Below, in pieces: positions 54,470 through 63,258 of a stretch of 64,000 nt of DNA (position 1 is the stretch's first letter; the number at the start of each line of letters is the position of its first letter). A program made the position numbers and the translations under genes. The notes under the pieces are model-generated. The model searched no databases, was not told where the DNA came from, and was given only the letters and a program-made list of their open reading frames with translations. This DNA comes from Stenotrophomonas nitritireducens (lineage in GTDB: Bacteria > Pseudomonadota > Gammaproteobacteria > Xanthomonadales > Xanthomonadaceae), in NCBI RefSeq assembly GCF_001700965.1, contig NZ_CP016756.1, positions 620,001 through 684,000 of the forward strand. The letters run 5' to 3'.

Positions 54470-54601
54470 GGGAGATATCAACTTTCGTAGAGGGAGTCAG
54501 GCCAGCCAGGCGGACAGGCACGGTGGCCGGCCCCGGGGCATCCAAGGCCGCTATTGTAGGCAGTTGCCCGCCGCGCCGCCGGTTTCACCCGGCAACCGCG
54601 T

Positions 54602-55129
54602 TCACAAACCGCGCAGCAGGGCCTCGAACGCCTGGCAGGAGGCGTCCACATGGCGCATCAGGCGGTGGCCGTCATTGACCAGCAGAAGGCGCGCCTTGCG
54701 CTCGGCGGCCCAGGCAATGACGTCGGCGGCCGGGATCAGCTCATCATTCCAGGCATGTACCACGCTGATCGGCACGGCGGCGGCGTCCAGCGCCGGCATC
54801 GGCCCCATCGTGGTGGGCGGCACCATCAGGAACAGCCCGGCCACCGGCACCTGCAGCGAGGTGATCGCCGAGATATACGCGCCCAGGCTGGAACCGGCCA
54901 GCACCAGTGGGCCGCGCGCGGCCATTTCGGCCGCACGTTCGATCAGCCGCTGCAGCCGCGCAGGCACGTCGCCCACCCGGCTGATCTCATGCCGGGCGTC
55001 CAGATCGGTGTAATCCGGGCGTTCGTGGCTCCAGCCCAGGCGCTCGGCCACATCGGCCAGCGCGGTGACCTTGGTCGCGTCCGGGCCGCTCTCGAAACCG
55101 TGTGACAGGATGCAGTGGCCGCGGCTCAT
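54602..55129 (-). CDS. YqiA-like alpha/beta hydrolase
   Basis: The 175-residue small hydrolase has an N-terminal HGFESGP motif, the nucleophile elbow AGSSLGAY, an Asp in HAWNDELIP and a catalytic His in NDGHRLM: the full Ser-Asp-His triad. The YqiA/RBBP9-type family includes esterases; the substrate is unknown. The ATG at 55129 is preferred because the frame further upstream overlaps the divergent ampD gene. It is divergent from ampD with about 50 bases between the starts. Confidence 0.83.
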   Translation of the reverse strand: MSRGHCILSHGFESGPDATKVTALADVAERLGWSHERPDYTDLDARHEISRVGDVPARLQRLIERAAEMAARGPLVLAGSSLGAYISAITSLQVPVAGLFLMVPPTTMGPMPALDAAAVPISVVHAWNDELIPAADVIAWAAERKARLLLVNDGHRLMRHVDASCQAFEALLRGL

Positions 55130-55180
55130 GGCTGGCGGTGTGAAATGGGTGAACTCATGCGCGAATGCTAGCATCCACCC

Positions 55181-55744
55181 ATGCATCTGCCGCCCCCCAT
55201 CATTGCCAAACCGCTGCCGTACGAGCACCAGCTGACGCAGCGCAAGCCCACCGATATCGATCTGGTGGTGATCCACTGCACCGAACTGCCGGACCTGGCC
55301 ACCGCCCGCGAGTACGGTGAGCGCGCCCTGTACGACAACGGCAGCGGCAACAGCGGCCACTACTACATCGACCGCGATGGCAGCATCCAGCAATACATCG
55401 CATTGGACCGCGTTGCCCACCACGTGCGTGGCATCAACCCGCGTTCGATCGGTATCGAGCTGGTCAACCGCGGGCGCTGGCCGAACTGGTTCGACTCCAC
55501 CAACCAGACCATGAGCGAGCCCTACCCCGAGGCGCAGATCGCAGCCCTGGTGCGCCTGCTGGAATGGTTACCGCAGGCACTGCCCTCGCTGCGCTACATC
55601 GCCGGCCATGAGCAGTTGGACACAGCGCTGGAGCCGGCCAGCGACGATCCTGGCCGCAGCGTGCAACGCAAGCTGGACCCGGGCCCGCTGTTTCCGTGGG
55701 AACTGGTACTGCGCGCAGTCGACCTGCAACGTTTTCCGGGCTGA
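55181..55744 (+). CDS. ampD: N-acetylmuramoyl-L-alanine amidase, AmpD-like
   Basis: The 187-residue amidase_2 protein has the zinc ligands His32 (VVIHCTE), a His in AGHEQLD and an Asp in KLDPGPLFPW, and no signal peptide. Such cytoplasmic AmpD enzymes cut anhydro-muropeptides during cell-wall recycling, and in Stenotrophomonas loss of AmpD derepresses beta-lactamases. Whether this is the main AmpD or a paralogue cannot be told here. Confidence 0.87.
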   Translation: MHLPPPIIAKPLPYEHQLTQRKPTDIDLVVIHCTELPDLATAREYGERALYDNGSGNSGHYYIDRDGSIQQYIALDRVAHHVRGINPRSIGIELVNRGRWPNWFDSTNQTMSEPYPEAQIAALVRLLEWLPQALPSLRYIAGHEQLDTALEPASDDPGRSVQRKLDPGPLFPWELVLRAVDLQRFPG

Positions 55745-55789
55745 CTGCAGCAGCGGTCCACACCCGCCGGGCCTGCGCCTGACGCCCTG

Positions 55790-56719
55790 TTACTGCGCCA
55801 GGTACTGGAACTTCTCGCCGGCGGTGACCGCCAGATCCAGCCGGTTGATCGCCGGTGCGATCGGGCACACCACGTGCGGGGTCAGCGCGCAGGGCGGGTT
55901 CTCGGCGCGGTTGAAATCCAGCTGCAGCACGCCGTTGCTGGGCAGTGACGCGTACAGATAGCGGGCGCCACCATAGGTTTCCCGGCCGCTGGTGCGGTCG
56001 GACAACAGGAAGAACAGGCGCTGCGATTCCGGCGCCGCTTCATCCAGTACCGGCTGCAGGTGATAACTGCGCCCGCCGACCTCGAACACCGCCTCACCCG
56101 GCACCAGCGCCGGCAGCGGCGTGCCTATCGAGGTCAGCAGCACCGCCTGCTTGGGCTTGGGGAAGGGATTCCAGCGCGCACGCACGTTCCATTTCAGATC
56201 CACCGGGAAGTGCTCGATGCCACTGAACGCCAGCCGGCGCGGCGACTGCGGGTCACGGAAGCGCCACCCCAGGATGTTGCCGGTGCGCACCAGGTAGAAC
56301 TCGGACGCGCCCACCTGCACACGGCTGGCCTCGTTGACGTGGGCAACCCCAGGCACCAGCTCCGCCTGCTGCAGCGGCTGGCCGTTCATCCGCGCCTGCG
56401 CGCGCGTGTTGATGTCGATGCTGGCTTTGCCGTCGTTGCTCACCTGCAGGAAACCCAGGTCGGCCGGGCCGCCGGGCAGGACGATGTCATTGGTCGTGGC
56501 GCTGCCCACCCGGTAGGCACCGGCCTTGAGCCGGCCCGAGCCGGTGTAGCTGAGCCAACCTTCCGGCGCGCGCAGGCTGGCCAGCCGTTGCGCGCGCCAG
56601 CGCTCGACATCGCGCAGGTACTGCCGTTCGCCGGCCGCGGACACGCCATTGCCGGGCGCATTGCATGCACCCAGAACCATCACCAACAGCGCCACGCCGA
56701 GCAATCTGTATACGCCCAC
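55790..56719 (-). CDS. DUF1684 lipoprotein
   Basis: The protein of 309 residues from the GTG at 56719 (GGGGGA 3-4 bases upstream) has a lipoprotein signal with LGAC (Cys near residue 19) and a DUF1684 domain: VERWRAQRLASLRAPEGWL, FRDPQSPRR, a GGRSYHLQPV strand and a C-terminal NPPCALTPHVVCPIAP. The function of DUF1684 is unknown. The frame is open further upstream to 56758, but the GTG has the best ribosome-binding site. It is convergent with ampD. Confidence 0.8.
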   Translation of the reverse strand: MGVYRLLGVALLVMVLGACNAPGNGVSAAGERQYLRDVERWRAQRLASLRAPEGWLSYTGSGRLKAGAYRVGSATTNDIVLPGGPADLGFLQVSNDGKASIDINTRAQARMNGQPLQQAELVPGVAHVNEASRVQVGASEFYLVRTGNILGWRFRDPQSPRRLAFSGIEHFPVDLKWNVRARWNPFPKPKQAVLLTSIGTPLPALVPGEAVFEVGGRSYHLQPVLDEAAPESQRLFFLLSDRTSGRETYGGARYLYASLPSNGVLQLDFNRAENPPCALTPHVVCPIAPAINRLDLAVTAGEKFQYLAQ

Positions 56720-56777
56720 GCTTCCCCCGAAGCACCCATCCATTCGCAACGCGCCCAATGCGCGCTGCGGTCACAAC

Positions 56778-57680
56778 TCAGCCGGTGGCAACCGGCCTGC
56801 GCGGATCGCTGGACCAGCCGCTCCACGAATCACTGAACACACGCAGCCCCGGCAACCCGGCATGCGCGAACCCCAGCAGCAGGTGACAGGCCGTCACCCC
56901 CGAGCCGCACATCACCGCCATCTGTTCCGGTGCCTGACCATCCAGCAAGGGCAGCAACTCGGCACGCAGTTCCTGCGCCGGGCGGAAACGGCCTGCCTGC
57001 AGGCTGGTGCCGAACGGACGGTTGATGGCACCGGGGACATGCCCGGCCACCCGGTCCAGCGGCTCCACTTCGCCCCGGTAACGCTCAGCTGCCCGGGCAT
57101 CCACCAACCACGCCGGGCGCTGCGCCAGGCGCGCCTGCACCTCGTCGGCGCTGACAACCTGGGTCATATCGAACTGGCCCGGATACGGCGGCAACGGGTT
57201 CACTGCTACCGCGCCGGTTTCCAGCGCATGCCCGGCCGCCTGCCATGCCGCCAGGCCACCGTCGAGCACCGCCACCTTGCGATGGCCGATCAGACCCAGC
57301 AGCCACCACAGGCGCGCCGCGGCCATGCTGCCGTCGGCCGCGTCATACACCACCACCTGGGTGTCGGCATCGATACCCCAACGCCCCAGCGTCGCGGCAA
57401 AGACCTCGCTGTCCGGCAAGGGATGCCGGCCGTGGCCTTGTTTGCGCATGTCCGACAGGTCTTTCTCCAGATCGGCATACACCGCGCCGGGGATGTGCCC
57501 GGCCGCGTACTGGGCAGCACCGGACTGCGTATCGGCCAGCGAAAACCGTGCATCAACCACCCGCAGCGCGGTACTCGCAACGGCGCGCGCATCGACCACG
57601 CGCGCCTGCTGCTGCGCCAGGGCATTGGCCAGCGCATCCACATCCACCAGCGTGTTCCACGAACTTCCGCCCAGGCTCAT
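56778..57680 (-). CDS. sseA: 3-mercaptopyruvate/thiosulfate sulfurtransferase SseA
   Basis: The 300-residue protein has two rhodanese domains; the second carries the active loop CGSGVTAC with the catalytic Cys. The CGSG(T/V)xx loop is typical of mercaptopyruvate sulfurtransferases. The first domain (VVDARFSLAD, HIPGAVYADLEKDLS) is inactive as usual. Its ATG overlaps the stop of the Nudix gene (ATGA), so the two are coupled. Confidence 0.9.
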   Translation of the reverse strand: MSLGGSSWNTLVDVDALANALAQQQARVVDARAVASTALRVVDARFSLADTQSGAAQYAAGHIPGAVYADLEKDLSDMRKQGHGRHPLPDSEVFAATLGRWGIDADTQVVVYDAADGSMAAARLWWLLGLIGHRKVAVLDGGLAAWQAAGHALETGAVAVNPLPPYPGQFDMTQVVSADEVQARLAQRPAWLVDARAAERYRGEVEPLDRVAGHVPGAINRPFGTSLQAGRFRPAQELRAELLPLLDGQAPEQMAVMCGSGVTACHLLLGFAHAGLPGLRVFSDSWSGWSSDPRRPVATG

Positions 57681-58492
57681 GACACTTGCTCCAAACGACG
57701 ACGCAGGTTGTAAAGGATGGCCGCGGTGGCGCCCCAGATGCGCTGACCGGGCCAGCTGTATTCCATGACATGGCGGATACGGCCGCCATGTTCGATTTCC
57801 ACACGGCGCAGGTTGGCCGGGTCCATCAGGTAGTCCAGCGGCACTTCGAATACCTCGGCCACTTCGCCCGGTTCGGGCCGGGCGATGAAGGCCGGGTCAA
57901 CCACCGCCACTACCGGCGTCACCCGGAAACCGGTGATGGTGATGAACGGGTCCAGATAGCCCAGCGCCAATACCTGGCTGCGCTGCAATGCAATTTCCTC
58001 GTCACTTTCGCGCAATGCCGCGGCCAGCGGGTTACGGTCCAGCGTTTCGATGCGCCCGCCCGGAAACCCCACCTGGCCGCCGTGGTTGCGCAGCGCCTCG
58101 GTACGCCGGGTCAGGATCACCTGGGTGCCCTGCGGACGTGGCACCAGCCCCGCCAGCACCGCCGCTTCCACCGGTGGCCCTGGCGGCAGCAGATCTTCCA
58201 GTTCAGAGCGGTTCCAGCCCAGCCCGGCCGGCGCCTGGGTCAGCGGCATCAGTGCCCGCTGCAGCCGATCGCGCCCGGCCAGTTGCTCGGCAAAGGCCAC
58301 CGCCTGGCGCGAACGCCGTGGCAGCTCGTGTGCCATCAAGCGGCGACGGTCGTCCTCGCTCATGCGCATCCACCCGCCAATCTCGGCACCACTGCGCCAA
58401 CAACCACGGCAGTAGCCCTGTTCATCAAGCGCGCAGATGCCGATACAAGGGCTGGAGACGACACGAGCAGGTGCATCCATCAATTCAGACAT
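57677..58492 (-). CDS. DUF1289-Nudix hydrolase fusion
   Basis: From the ATG at 58492 the protein is 271 residues. Residues about 13-58 are a DUF1289 domain (SPCIGICALDEQGYCRGCWRS with four Cys, then EIGGWMRMSEDDRRRL). Residues about 100-260 are a Nudix domain of the CoA pyrophosphatase type (FPGGRIETLD, AAALRESDEEIAL). CoAse-type Nudix enzymes cut CoA or its derivatives. AGGGTG lies directly before the ATG. It overlaps sseA by four bases. Confidence 0.85.
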   Translation of the reverse strand: MSELMDAPARVVSSPCIGICALDEQGYCRGCWRSGAEIGGWMRMSEDDRRRLMAHELPRRSRQAVAFAEQLAGRDRLQRALMPLTQAPAGLGWNRSELEDLLPPGPPVEAAVLAGLVPRPQGTQVILTRRTEALRNHGGQVGFPGGRIETLDRNPLAAALRESDEEIALQRSQVLALGYLDPFITITGFRVTPVVAVVDPAFIARPEPGEVAEVFEVPLDYLMDPANLRRVEIEHGGRIRHVMEYSWPGQRIWGATAAILYNLRRRLEQVS

Positions 58493-58821
58493 CACCCTAG
58501 CGTAGCGCGAGCCGAACCCCGCGGACCAGCTCCCGCCCACTGAAAACGCTGCACTTGCCTTGCCACGATGGCAATGTTGCTGGCGCCGCGTCCTCCCAAT
58601 TCAGCAGAACCGCCCGTCGGCTGACCACATTCATTATGTGACGCATATCAATTTCCGGTTGAGCGGGGGTTCATCCAAGGGCACACTGCGGTTGCCGACA
58701 GGGGGAACACGAATCATCCGATGCGCGGGACGCGCGTTCGATCAGCGTGGCTGTTCGACATCAGCCGCGCCCGCATACGGATGGAGCCTTATCGCTTTTC
58801 ACTCTGTAGCGGAGCCCGGAA
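58493..58821 (+). promoter_or_regulatory. Leader region of the first protease module, with CRP/Clp-like site
   Basis: No gene is seen in these 329 bases. TGTGACGCATATCAAT (58637-58652) resembles the CRP/Clp site TGTGA-N6-TCACA, with a full first half and 3 of 5 in the second. It lies 185 bases before the start of the post-PEP-CTERM-1-like gene. Confidence 0.3.
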
Positions 58822-59259
58822 ATGAGAATGGCAAAACCCTCCTTGTTGTTATCGGCGCTGGCACTAACGGCCAGCCTTTCAGTACAGGCCCATGAGCCGC
58901 CAACGGACGGCAACCCAAGTACCCCTACCGAAAGCGGCATGGTTGCCGGCATCGATGCCAAGACCGGCAAGCTGCGCAAACTCACCGACACGGAAATCCG
59001 CGCACTTTCCGACAAGGCCAACGCCATGCCGTCGGCAAGCCGCAGCGCGGCCGGTACCAATGCCGCCTGGGCACGCATTCCGCAGACCGGCACCGACGCT
59101 GCCAGGACCATCCGCGCGCACAGCAACGGCATGAGCACGGCCGACCTGCCGCTCTCCGCGTTGAACTCGCTGAGCGTTGAACGCGATGCCAACGGTGAGG
59201 TGCAGATGCTGGAGAACGGCGCCCCGCTCTCGCACGGCCGACAGGAGGTCTCCGAATGA
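58822..59259 (+). CDS. Small secreted protein, post-PEP-CTERM-1-like, module 1
   Basis: The 145-residue protein has a signal peptide (cleavage after about residue 23, VQA|HEPP) and a domain reading GIDAKTGKLRKLTDTEIRAL, then NGMSTADLPLSALNSLSVERDANGEVQMLENG. This resembles the post-PEP-CTERM-1 domain, whose function is unknown. Its stop overlaps the start of the protease gene (ATGA), so the two are made together. A partner, inhibitor or chaperone role for the protease is only inference. Confidence 0.72.
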   Translation: MRMAKPSLLLSALALTASLSVQAHEPPTDGNPSTPTESGMVAGIDAKTGKLRKLTDTEIRALSDKANAMPSASRSAAGTNAAWARIPQTGTDAARTIRAHSNGMSTADLPLSALNSLSVERDANGEVQMLENGAPLSHGRQEVSE

Positions 59260-60944
59260 AGATGCTGCTGCTTTCCTCCATCATCGGCAGTGCCGTACTC
59301 AGCGCCCCGGCCAACGCCGGCATCATCACGCCGATCAACCAGGATCCGGCAGGCATCGGCCTCAACGATCCCACCGTGCGCGCGCCCGAAGGCGGCAACC
59401 CCGGCAAGACGGTTGGCGAACAACGCCGCATCGTCTATCAATTCGCCGCTGATCTATGGGGCGCAGTGCTGCAGAGCGATGTGGAAACCTTCGTTGGCGC
59501 CAGCTTCCAGGACCTGACCTGCACCGCAACCGGTGGCACCCTCGGTTCGGCTGGCGCCTCGTGGATCGCCACCACACCACCCAACGGTGCTGAGCTGGGC
59601 ATGATCTACCACGCGCCCTTGGCCAACGCACTCAACGGCAGCCGCATCACCATCAGCGCCGCCGGCACCGACATCACCAGCCGCTTCAACGCCAACCTGG
59701 GCGGCAGCAACCCGGACGGCACGCCGTGCATGACCGGTTCCGGCTGGTATTACGGGCTGGACGGCAACGCCCCGGAAAACCGCATCAGCTTCCTGGATGT
59801 GGTGATGCATGAAATCGGCCACGGCCTGGGCTTCTCCGGCTTCGTCGGCTACACCAGCGGCCGCCTGGGCGAACGTGTCGGTATTCCGCAGTACTACGGC
59901 TACTCGGACGTCTATACCGAAAACGCGTTCGACAACCTGTCCGGCAAACGCTTCGCCGAAGCCAGCATGACCAACGCGCTGCGCGCCACCGCGATCAAGA
60001 CCCGCGGCGCACCCGCCTGGAATGGTGTGACGACGCGCGCACAGACCCCGCAATGGCTGGATCCTGCGGTGGTGCTGTCGGTCAACGGCAGCAGCGTGGT
60101 CACGCAGTTCTTCGGCACCGCCTCGTTCGGCCCTGCGGCCACTCCGGCCAACTTTGCCGGCCCGGTTGTGGTTGCCAACGACGGCACCGGCGCCGACACC
60201 GCCGACGCCTGTGAAGCACTGCCCGCCGGCAGCCTGAGCGGCAAGGTGGCCTACATCAACCGCGGCAGCTGCGCGTTCGAGATCAAGGCCGCCAATGCGC
60301 AGGCGGCAGGCGCGGTCGCCGCCATCATCGGCAACGTGGCCAGCTCCGGCGACCCCGCCACCGCACCGGGCATGGCCGAAGATCCAAGCGTCAACGCCAC
60401 CATCCCTGCGCTGAGCGTCAACCTGACCGATGCCAATCTGATCAAGGCCGCAGCACAGGCCGGCACGGCGCTGACTGCGGCACTGGGCCAGGTTGCAGGG
60501 CAATACGCCGGCGCCGACTCCAGCGGTCGGCCACTGCTGTACGCACCGGCGGTGGTAGCGGGCGGCTCAACCTTCTCGCACTTTGAAAGCGTGTTGGTGC
60601 CCGATGCCTTGATGGAACCGGCCAACAGCCCCAACACCGACGCAGGGCGCATGGTTGACCTCACCCTGGCGGCCTTTGTCGATGAAGGCTGGAGTTTGAA
60701 CCCAGGCACCGCGCGCATCGGCAGCTGCGATACGGGCGTGAAACTGTTCAAGAACCCGGGCCTGATCGCCGGTGCCAATGTGCAGGCGCAGGACCGCCTG
60801 TGCCGCACCACCGCCAACGGCAACCGGGCGCTCTACCTGCGCTGCATGAACGACACTGCTGCCTCGCTGAAAGCGGCCAGCATGATCAGCACGGTGGAAC
60901 AGGCCGGTATCCGCACTTGCGCGGCCAAGGTGGCCTCGCCGTAA
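59256..60944 (+). CDS. Secreted PA-domain zinc metalloprotease, module 1
   Basis: The 562-residue protein has a signal peptide (cleavage after ANA near residue 21), the zinc motif HEIGHGLGF starting at His185, a PA domain (about residues 300-410, with GSLSGKVAYINRGSCAF), and a second conserved block FSHFES-x6-LMEP with His442 and Met453. Then a C-terminal part with six Cys. The HEXXHxxGF, later His and Met fit a leishmanolysin-like metzincin with the PA domain inserted between the ligands. A paralogue faces it at 61127-62800. Confidence 0.82.
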   Translation: MKMLLLSSIIGSAVLSAPANAGIITPINQDPAGIGLNDPTVRAPEGGNPGKTVGEQRRIVYQFAADLWGAVLQSDVETFVGASFQDLTCTATGGTLGSAGASWIATTPPNGAELGMIYHAPLANALNGSRITISAAGTDITSRFNANLGGSNPDGTPCMTGSGWYYGLDGNAPENRISFLDVVMHEIGHGLGFSGFVGYTSGRLGERVGIPQYYGYSDVYTENAFDNLSGKRFAEASMTNALRATAIKTRGAPAWNGVTTRAQTPQWLDPAVVLSVNGSSVVTQFFGTASFGPAATPANFAGPVVVANDGTGADTADACEALPAGSLSGKVAYINRGSCAFEIKAANAQAAGAVAAIIGNVASSGDPATAPGMAEDPSVNATIPALSVNLTDANLIKAAAQAGTALTAALGQVAGQYAGADSSGRPLLYAPAVVAGGSTFSHFESVLVPDALMEPANSPNTDAGRMVDLTLAAFVDEGWSLNPGTARIGSCDTGVKLFKNPGLIAGANVQAQDRLCRTTANGNRALYLRCMNDTAASLKAASMISTVEQAGIRTCAAKVASP

Positions 60945-60960
60945 TTCTGCTGATGTAAAA

Positions 60961-60990
60961 GAGAGCCGGCGCCTCACAGCGCCGGCTCTG
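60961..60990. terminator. Two-way terminator between the two protease genes
   Basis: A perfect 11-bp stem (60962-60972 with 60979-60989) with a 6-base loop lies 17 bases after the module 1 stop. On the minus strand it is followed by CTTTTAC, so it fits the end of the module 2 transcript best. Confidence 0.65.
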
Positions 60991-61126
60991 GTTGGATCTA
61001 CCGCACTGACCTGGTGATGGCCAAGCCGATCTACTCCGGTGCAGGCGAGGCATCAGCACACGATGTCGACGTGTCCTTCCAACAGCCTGTTGCACGAACC
61101 ACCGTGCCGCAGCCGGCCAATGCCTG

Positions 61127-62800
61127 CTACAGCTTGGCAACGCATTGCCTGGCCTTTGCCACCTCCAGCGATGTGATCAAGGACTGCGCATGCAGTGAAC
61201 TGATGTGGTCATTCATGCAGCGTAGCTGCTGACTGCGGTTCCCCGCAGCCGTAGACCGGCAGAGATTGCTCTGCGCTATGAGGTTGGCACCGGGAATGAA
61301 CGAATCACGGTAGACCGGTATCGAGGTATCGCAGTTGCCCAGCTTGGCGGTGCCATTGCGATTGGTTGGCCAGCCCATTTCCTCGAACATCTCCAACGCC
61401 ACATCCACCATCACATCCGCACGCAAGGTCTTGGTTTCCGCCGGTTCCATCAGGAAGTTCGGGGACATGTCGGAGTCAACATGCGAGAACGAGGACCCCG
61501 CCTGATAGACCGCAGGCGTGAACAGACGCATGCTGCCACCGGAATCCAGGCCATGGAATCGTTTCGGGTCGTCAACAAGACCCGCCGATAACACCGGTGC
61601 ATCACTGCGCAGCAGGCTGCCAACTTCCCGGGTGACGCTGACCACAGGAATGGTGACCTGGTAACCCACCGTACCGCCGCCCGCATTGAGCTCGGTTTTT
61701 GGCACGTTGTTCGCAAGAATTACCGCTACAGCGCCAAGATCCTGCGCGTTCAAGGCCTTCCTCGAGAACTCGCAGCCCCCTCGGTCAACCAGTACAACCT
61801 TGCCCTGCAGTGCGGCTCCGTTGGCGATAAGCGGCTGACCGTCCTGGCCATTGCAGCCGGTATGCATGTCCACCCCACCCTCAGCCACGGCATCCTTCAT
61901 CAGTACGATTTCGCCCTTCAGCGGCGACAGATCCCCGCTGCCAAACGCAGCCGGAATGTAGTCATGGTCCGCTGCAACGGGAGCGGTAATGCGCAGCATC
62001 TTCCGGTGATCCGCAAACAGTGCGGCCAGACGATTGGTTGCGCGCCCCCTCCATACCGTTTCACCTGGGGTGGTGAGAGCAACACCCATGCGCTTGTCAA
62101 CAACATCGAAATCGTTGTAACTCATCGCATGCGGATTCGACCACGCCATACCATCCCACGGCCCCTTGCTAAAACGGATCGGCGTATTGAAAAAGAAGCG
62201 CGCATTACCTGACGCACCCAGGCCATGGCCGATCTCATGCATGATGACGTTCAGGAAGTTGGCACGATCTTCAATGTTGTGCGGTTTGTTGCCGGCCAAT
62301 CCGTAGTACCAGCCGCTTGCTCCCAGTGCTTGACAGGACGGCGTATCGATCGCAGAGCTGAAGTTGGTCAGAATGTCGTTTCTGTCGGGATCGAGATCGC
62401 GGCTGACCAAGGCATTTGCCAAAGCAACGGGATATTCGTAGTCGTCCGCCCCACCCTGTGAAACCTCACTGGCCTTGATCTTGGCAATGGCAGCGGCCTG
62501 GCCAAGTACGATTTCGCCCTGTGTGCAGTTCAGCGGTGCAAACGACGCTTCCACCTTGATCTCGGCCGAGCTGCGCAACAACGCCCCCCACAGATCCATC
62601 GCGAATTGATAGGAAATCATCCGCTGCTGTCCCAAGGTTCTACCGGGGTTCCCACCAATTGGCGTTACCGGCGTCGGGTCATTCAAGCCAACACCGGGGC
62701 TATCGAGATTGACCAACGTTATTCTGGCCTGCGCCTGCGCTGGAGAGATAACAGCGCACAGTGCCGCTGCGGTACAGACCGCAAGTAGTTTCATTTTCAT
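61127..62800 (-). CDS. Secreted PA-domain zinc metalloprotease, module 2
   Basis: The 557-residue protein is a paralogue of the module 1 protease: a signal peptide (cleavage after AQA near residue 24), HEIGHGLGA from His188, a PA domain with GAALQGKVVLVDRGGCEF, then FSHVDS-x6-LMEP with His440, and a matching C-terminal half (RCMNDHISSLHAQSL). The two proteins share start motifs (LNDP, GGNPG-T-G-QR). The glycine-phenylalanine after HEIGHGL is Gly-Ala here. AGGGAG lies near the ATG. It is convergent with module 1. Confidence 0.82.
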   Translation of the reverse strand: MKMKLLAVCTAAALCAVISPAQAQARITLVNLDSPGVGLNDPTPVTPIGGNPGRTLGQQRMISYQFAMDLWGALLRSSAEIKVEASFAPLNCTQGEIVLGQAAAIAKIKASEVSQGGADDYEYPVALANALVSRDLDPDRNDILTNFSSAIDTPSCQALGASGWYYGLAGNKPHNIEDRANFLNVIMHEIGHGLGASGNARFFFNTPIRFSKGPWDGMAWSNPHAMSYNDFDVVDKRMGVALTTPGETVWRGRATNRLAALFADHRKMLRITAPVAADHDYIPAAFGSGDLSPLKGEIVLMKDAVAEGGVDMHTGCNGQDGQPLIANGAALQGKVVLVDRGGCEFSRKALNAQDLGAVAVILANNVPKTELNAGGGTVGYQVTIPVVSVTREVGSLLRSDAPVLSAGLVDDPKRFHGLDSGGSMRLFTPAVYQAGSSFSHVDSDMSPNFLMEPAETKTLRADVMVDVALEMFEEMGWPTNRNGTAKLGNCDTSIPVYRDSFIPGANLIAQSNLCRSTAAGNRSQQLRCMNDHISSLHAQSLITSLEVAKARQCVAKL

Positions 62801-62814
62801 GGCTTCTTCTCCCT

Positions 62815-63258
62815 TCAGCGCGTGCTGTTGTCGTTGACACCATGCGAAGCGTTCATGCCGCCGCCTTTGAGCGGCACCGCATACATCGGCTCGATTTCCT
62901 GACGCGACGTCAACACGACCCCCGCTCCGCTGCGGTCCGCTGCCGCTTGCCGTAGTGCCTGCTCAACCGTCTCCGGCATCCGCGCCAAGGCACGATTCAA
63001 GCCGTCCGATGCTGCGCGGTCCGCGGCGCTGCGACGCAGACCTGCCGCAGCTATCCTGCGCTGTACGTCCTGCGCATCACTCGTTCTCGCACGCGTACGC
63101 AGGACCTCGGCTGCAGACATCGGAACACCTATCAGCGCGGCATGGTCCGGCACGGGCTCCGTCGCGGACTGCGCAAACGCACCATTGCCGACCGCCCCAC
63201 CCAAGACGGCAGTCACGGCGCACAACCAGCAAAGAACCCATTTACGATCTCGTTGCAT
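62815..63258 (-). CDS. Small secreted protein, module 2 partner
   Basis: The 147-residue protein has a signal peptide (about residues 1-29, GNGAFA|QSA) and a helical, Arg/Ala-rich body ending in EPMYAVPLKGGGMNASHGVNDNSTR. It takes the same place before the protease gene (14 bases apart) as the module 1 small protein does, but the two small proteins share little sequence. No family recognised. Confidence 0.65.
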   Translation of the reverse strand: MQRDRKWVLCWLCAVTAVLGGAVGNGAFAQSATEPVPDHAALIGVPMSAAEVLRTRARTSDAQDVQRRIAAAGLRRSAADRAASDGLNRALARMPETVEQALRQAAADRSGAGVVLTSRQEIEPMYAVPLKGGGMNASHGVNDNSTR

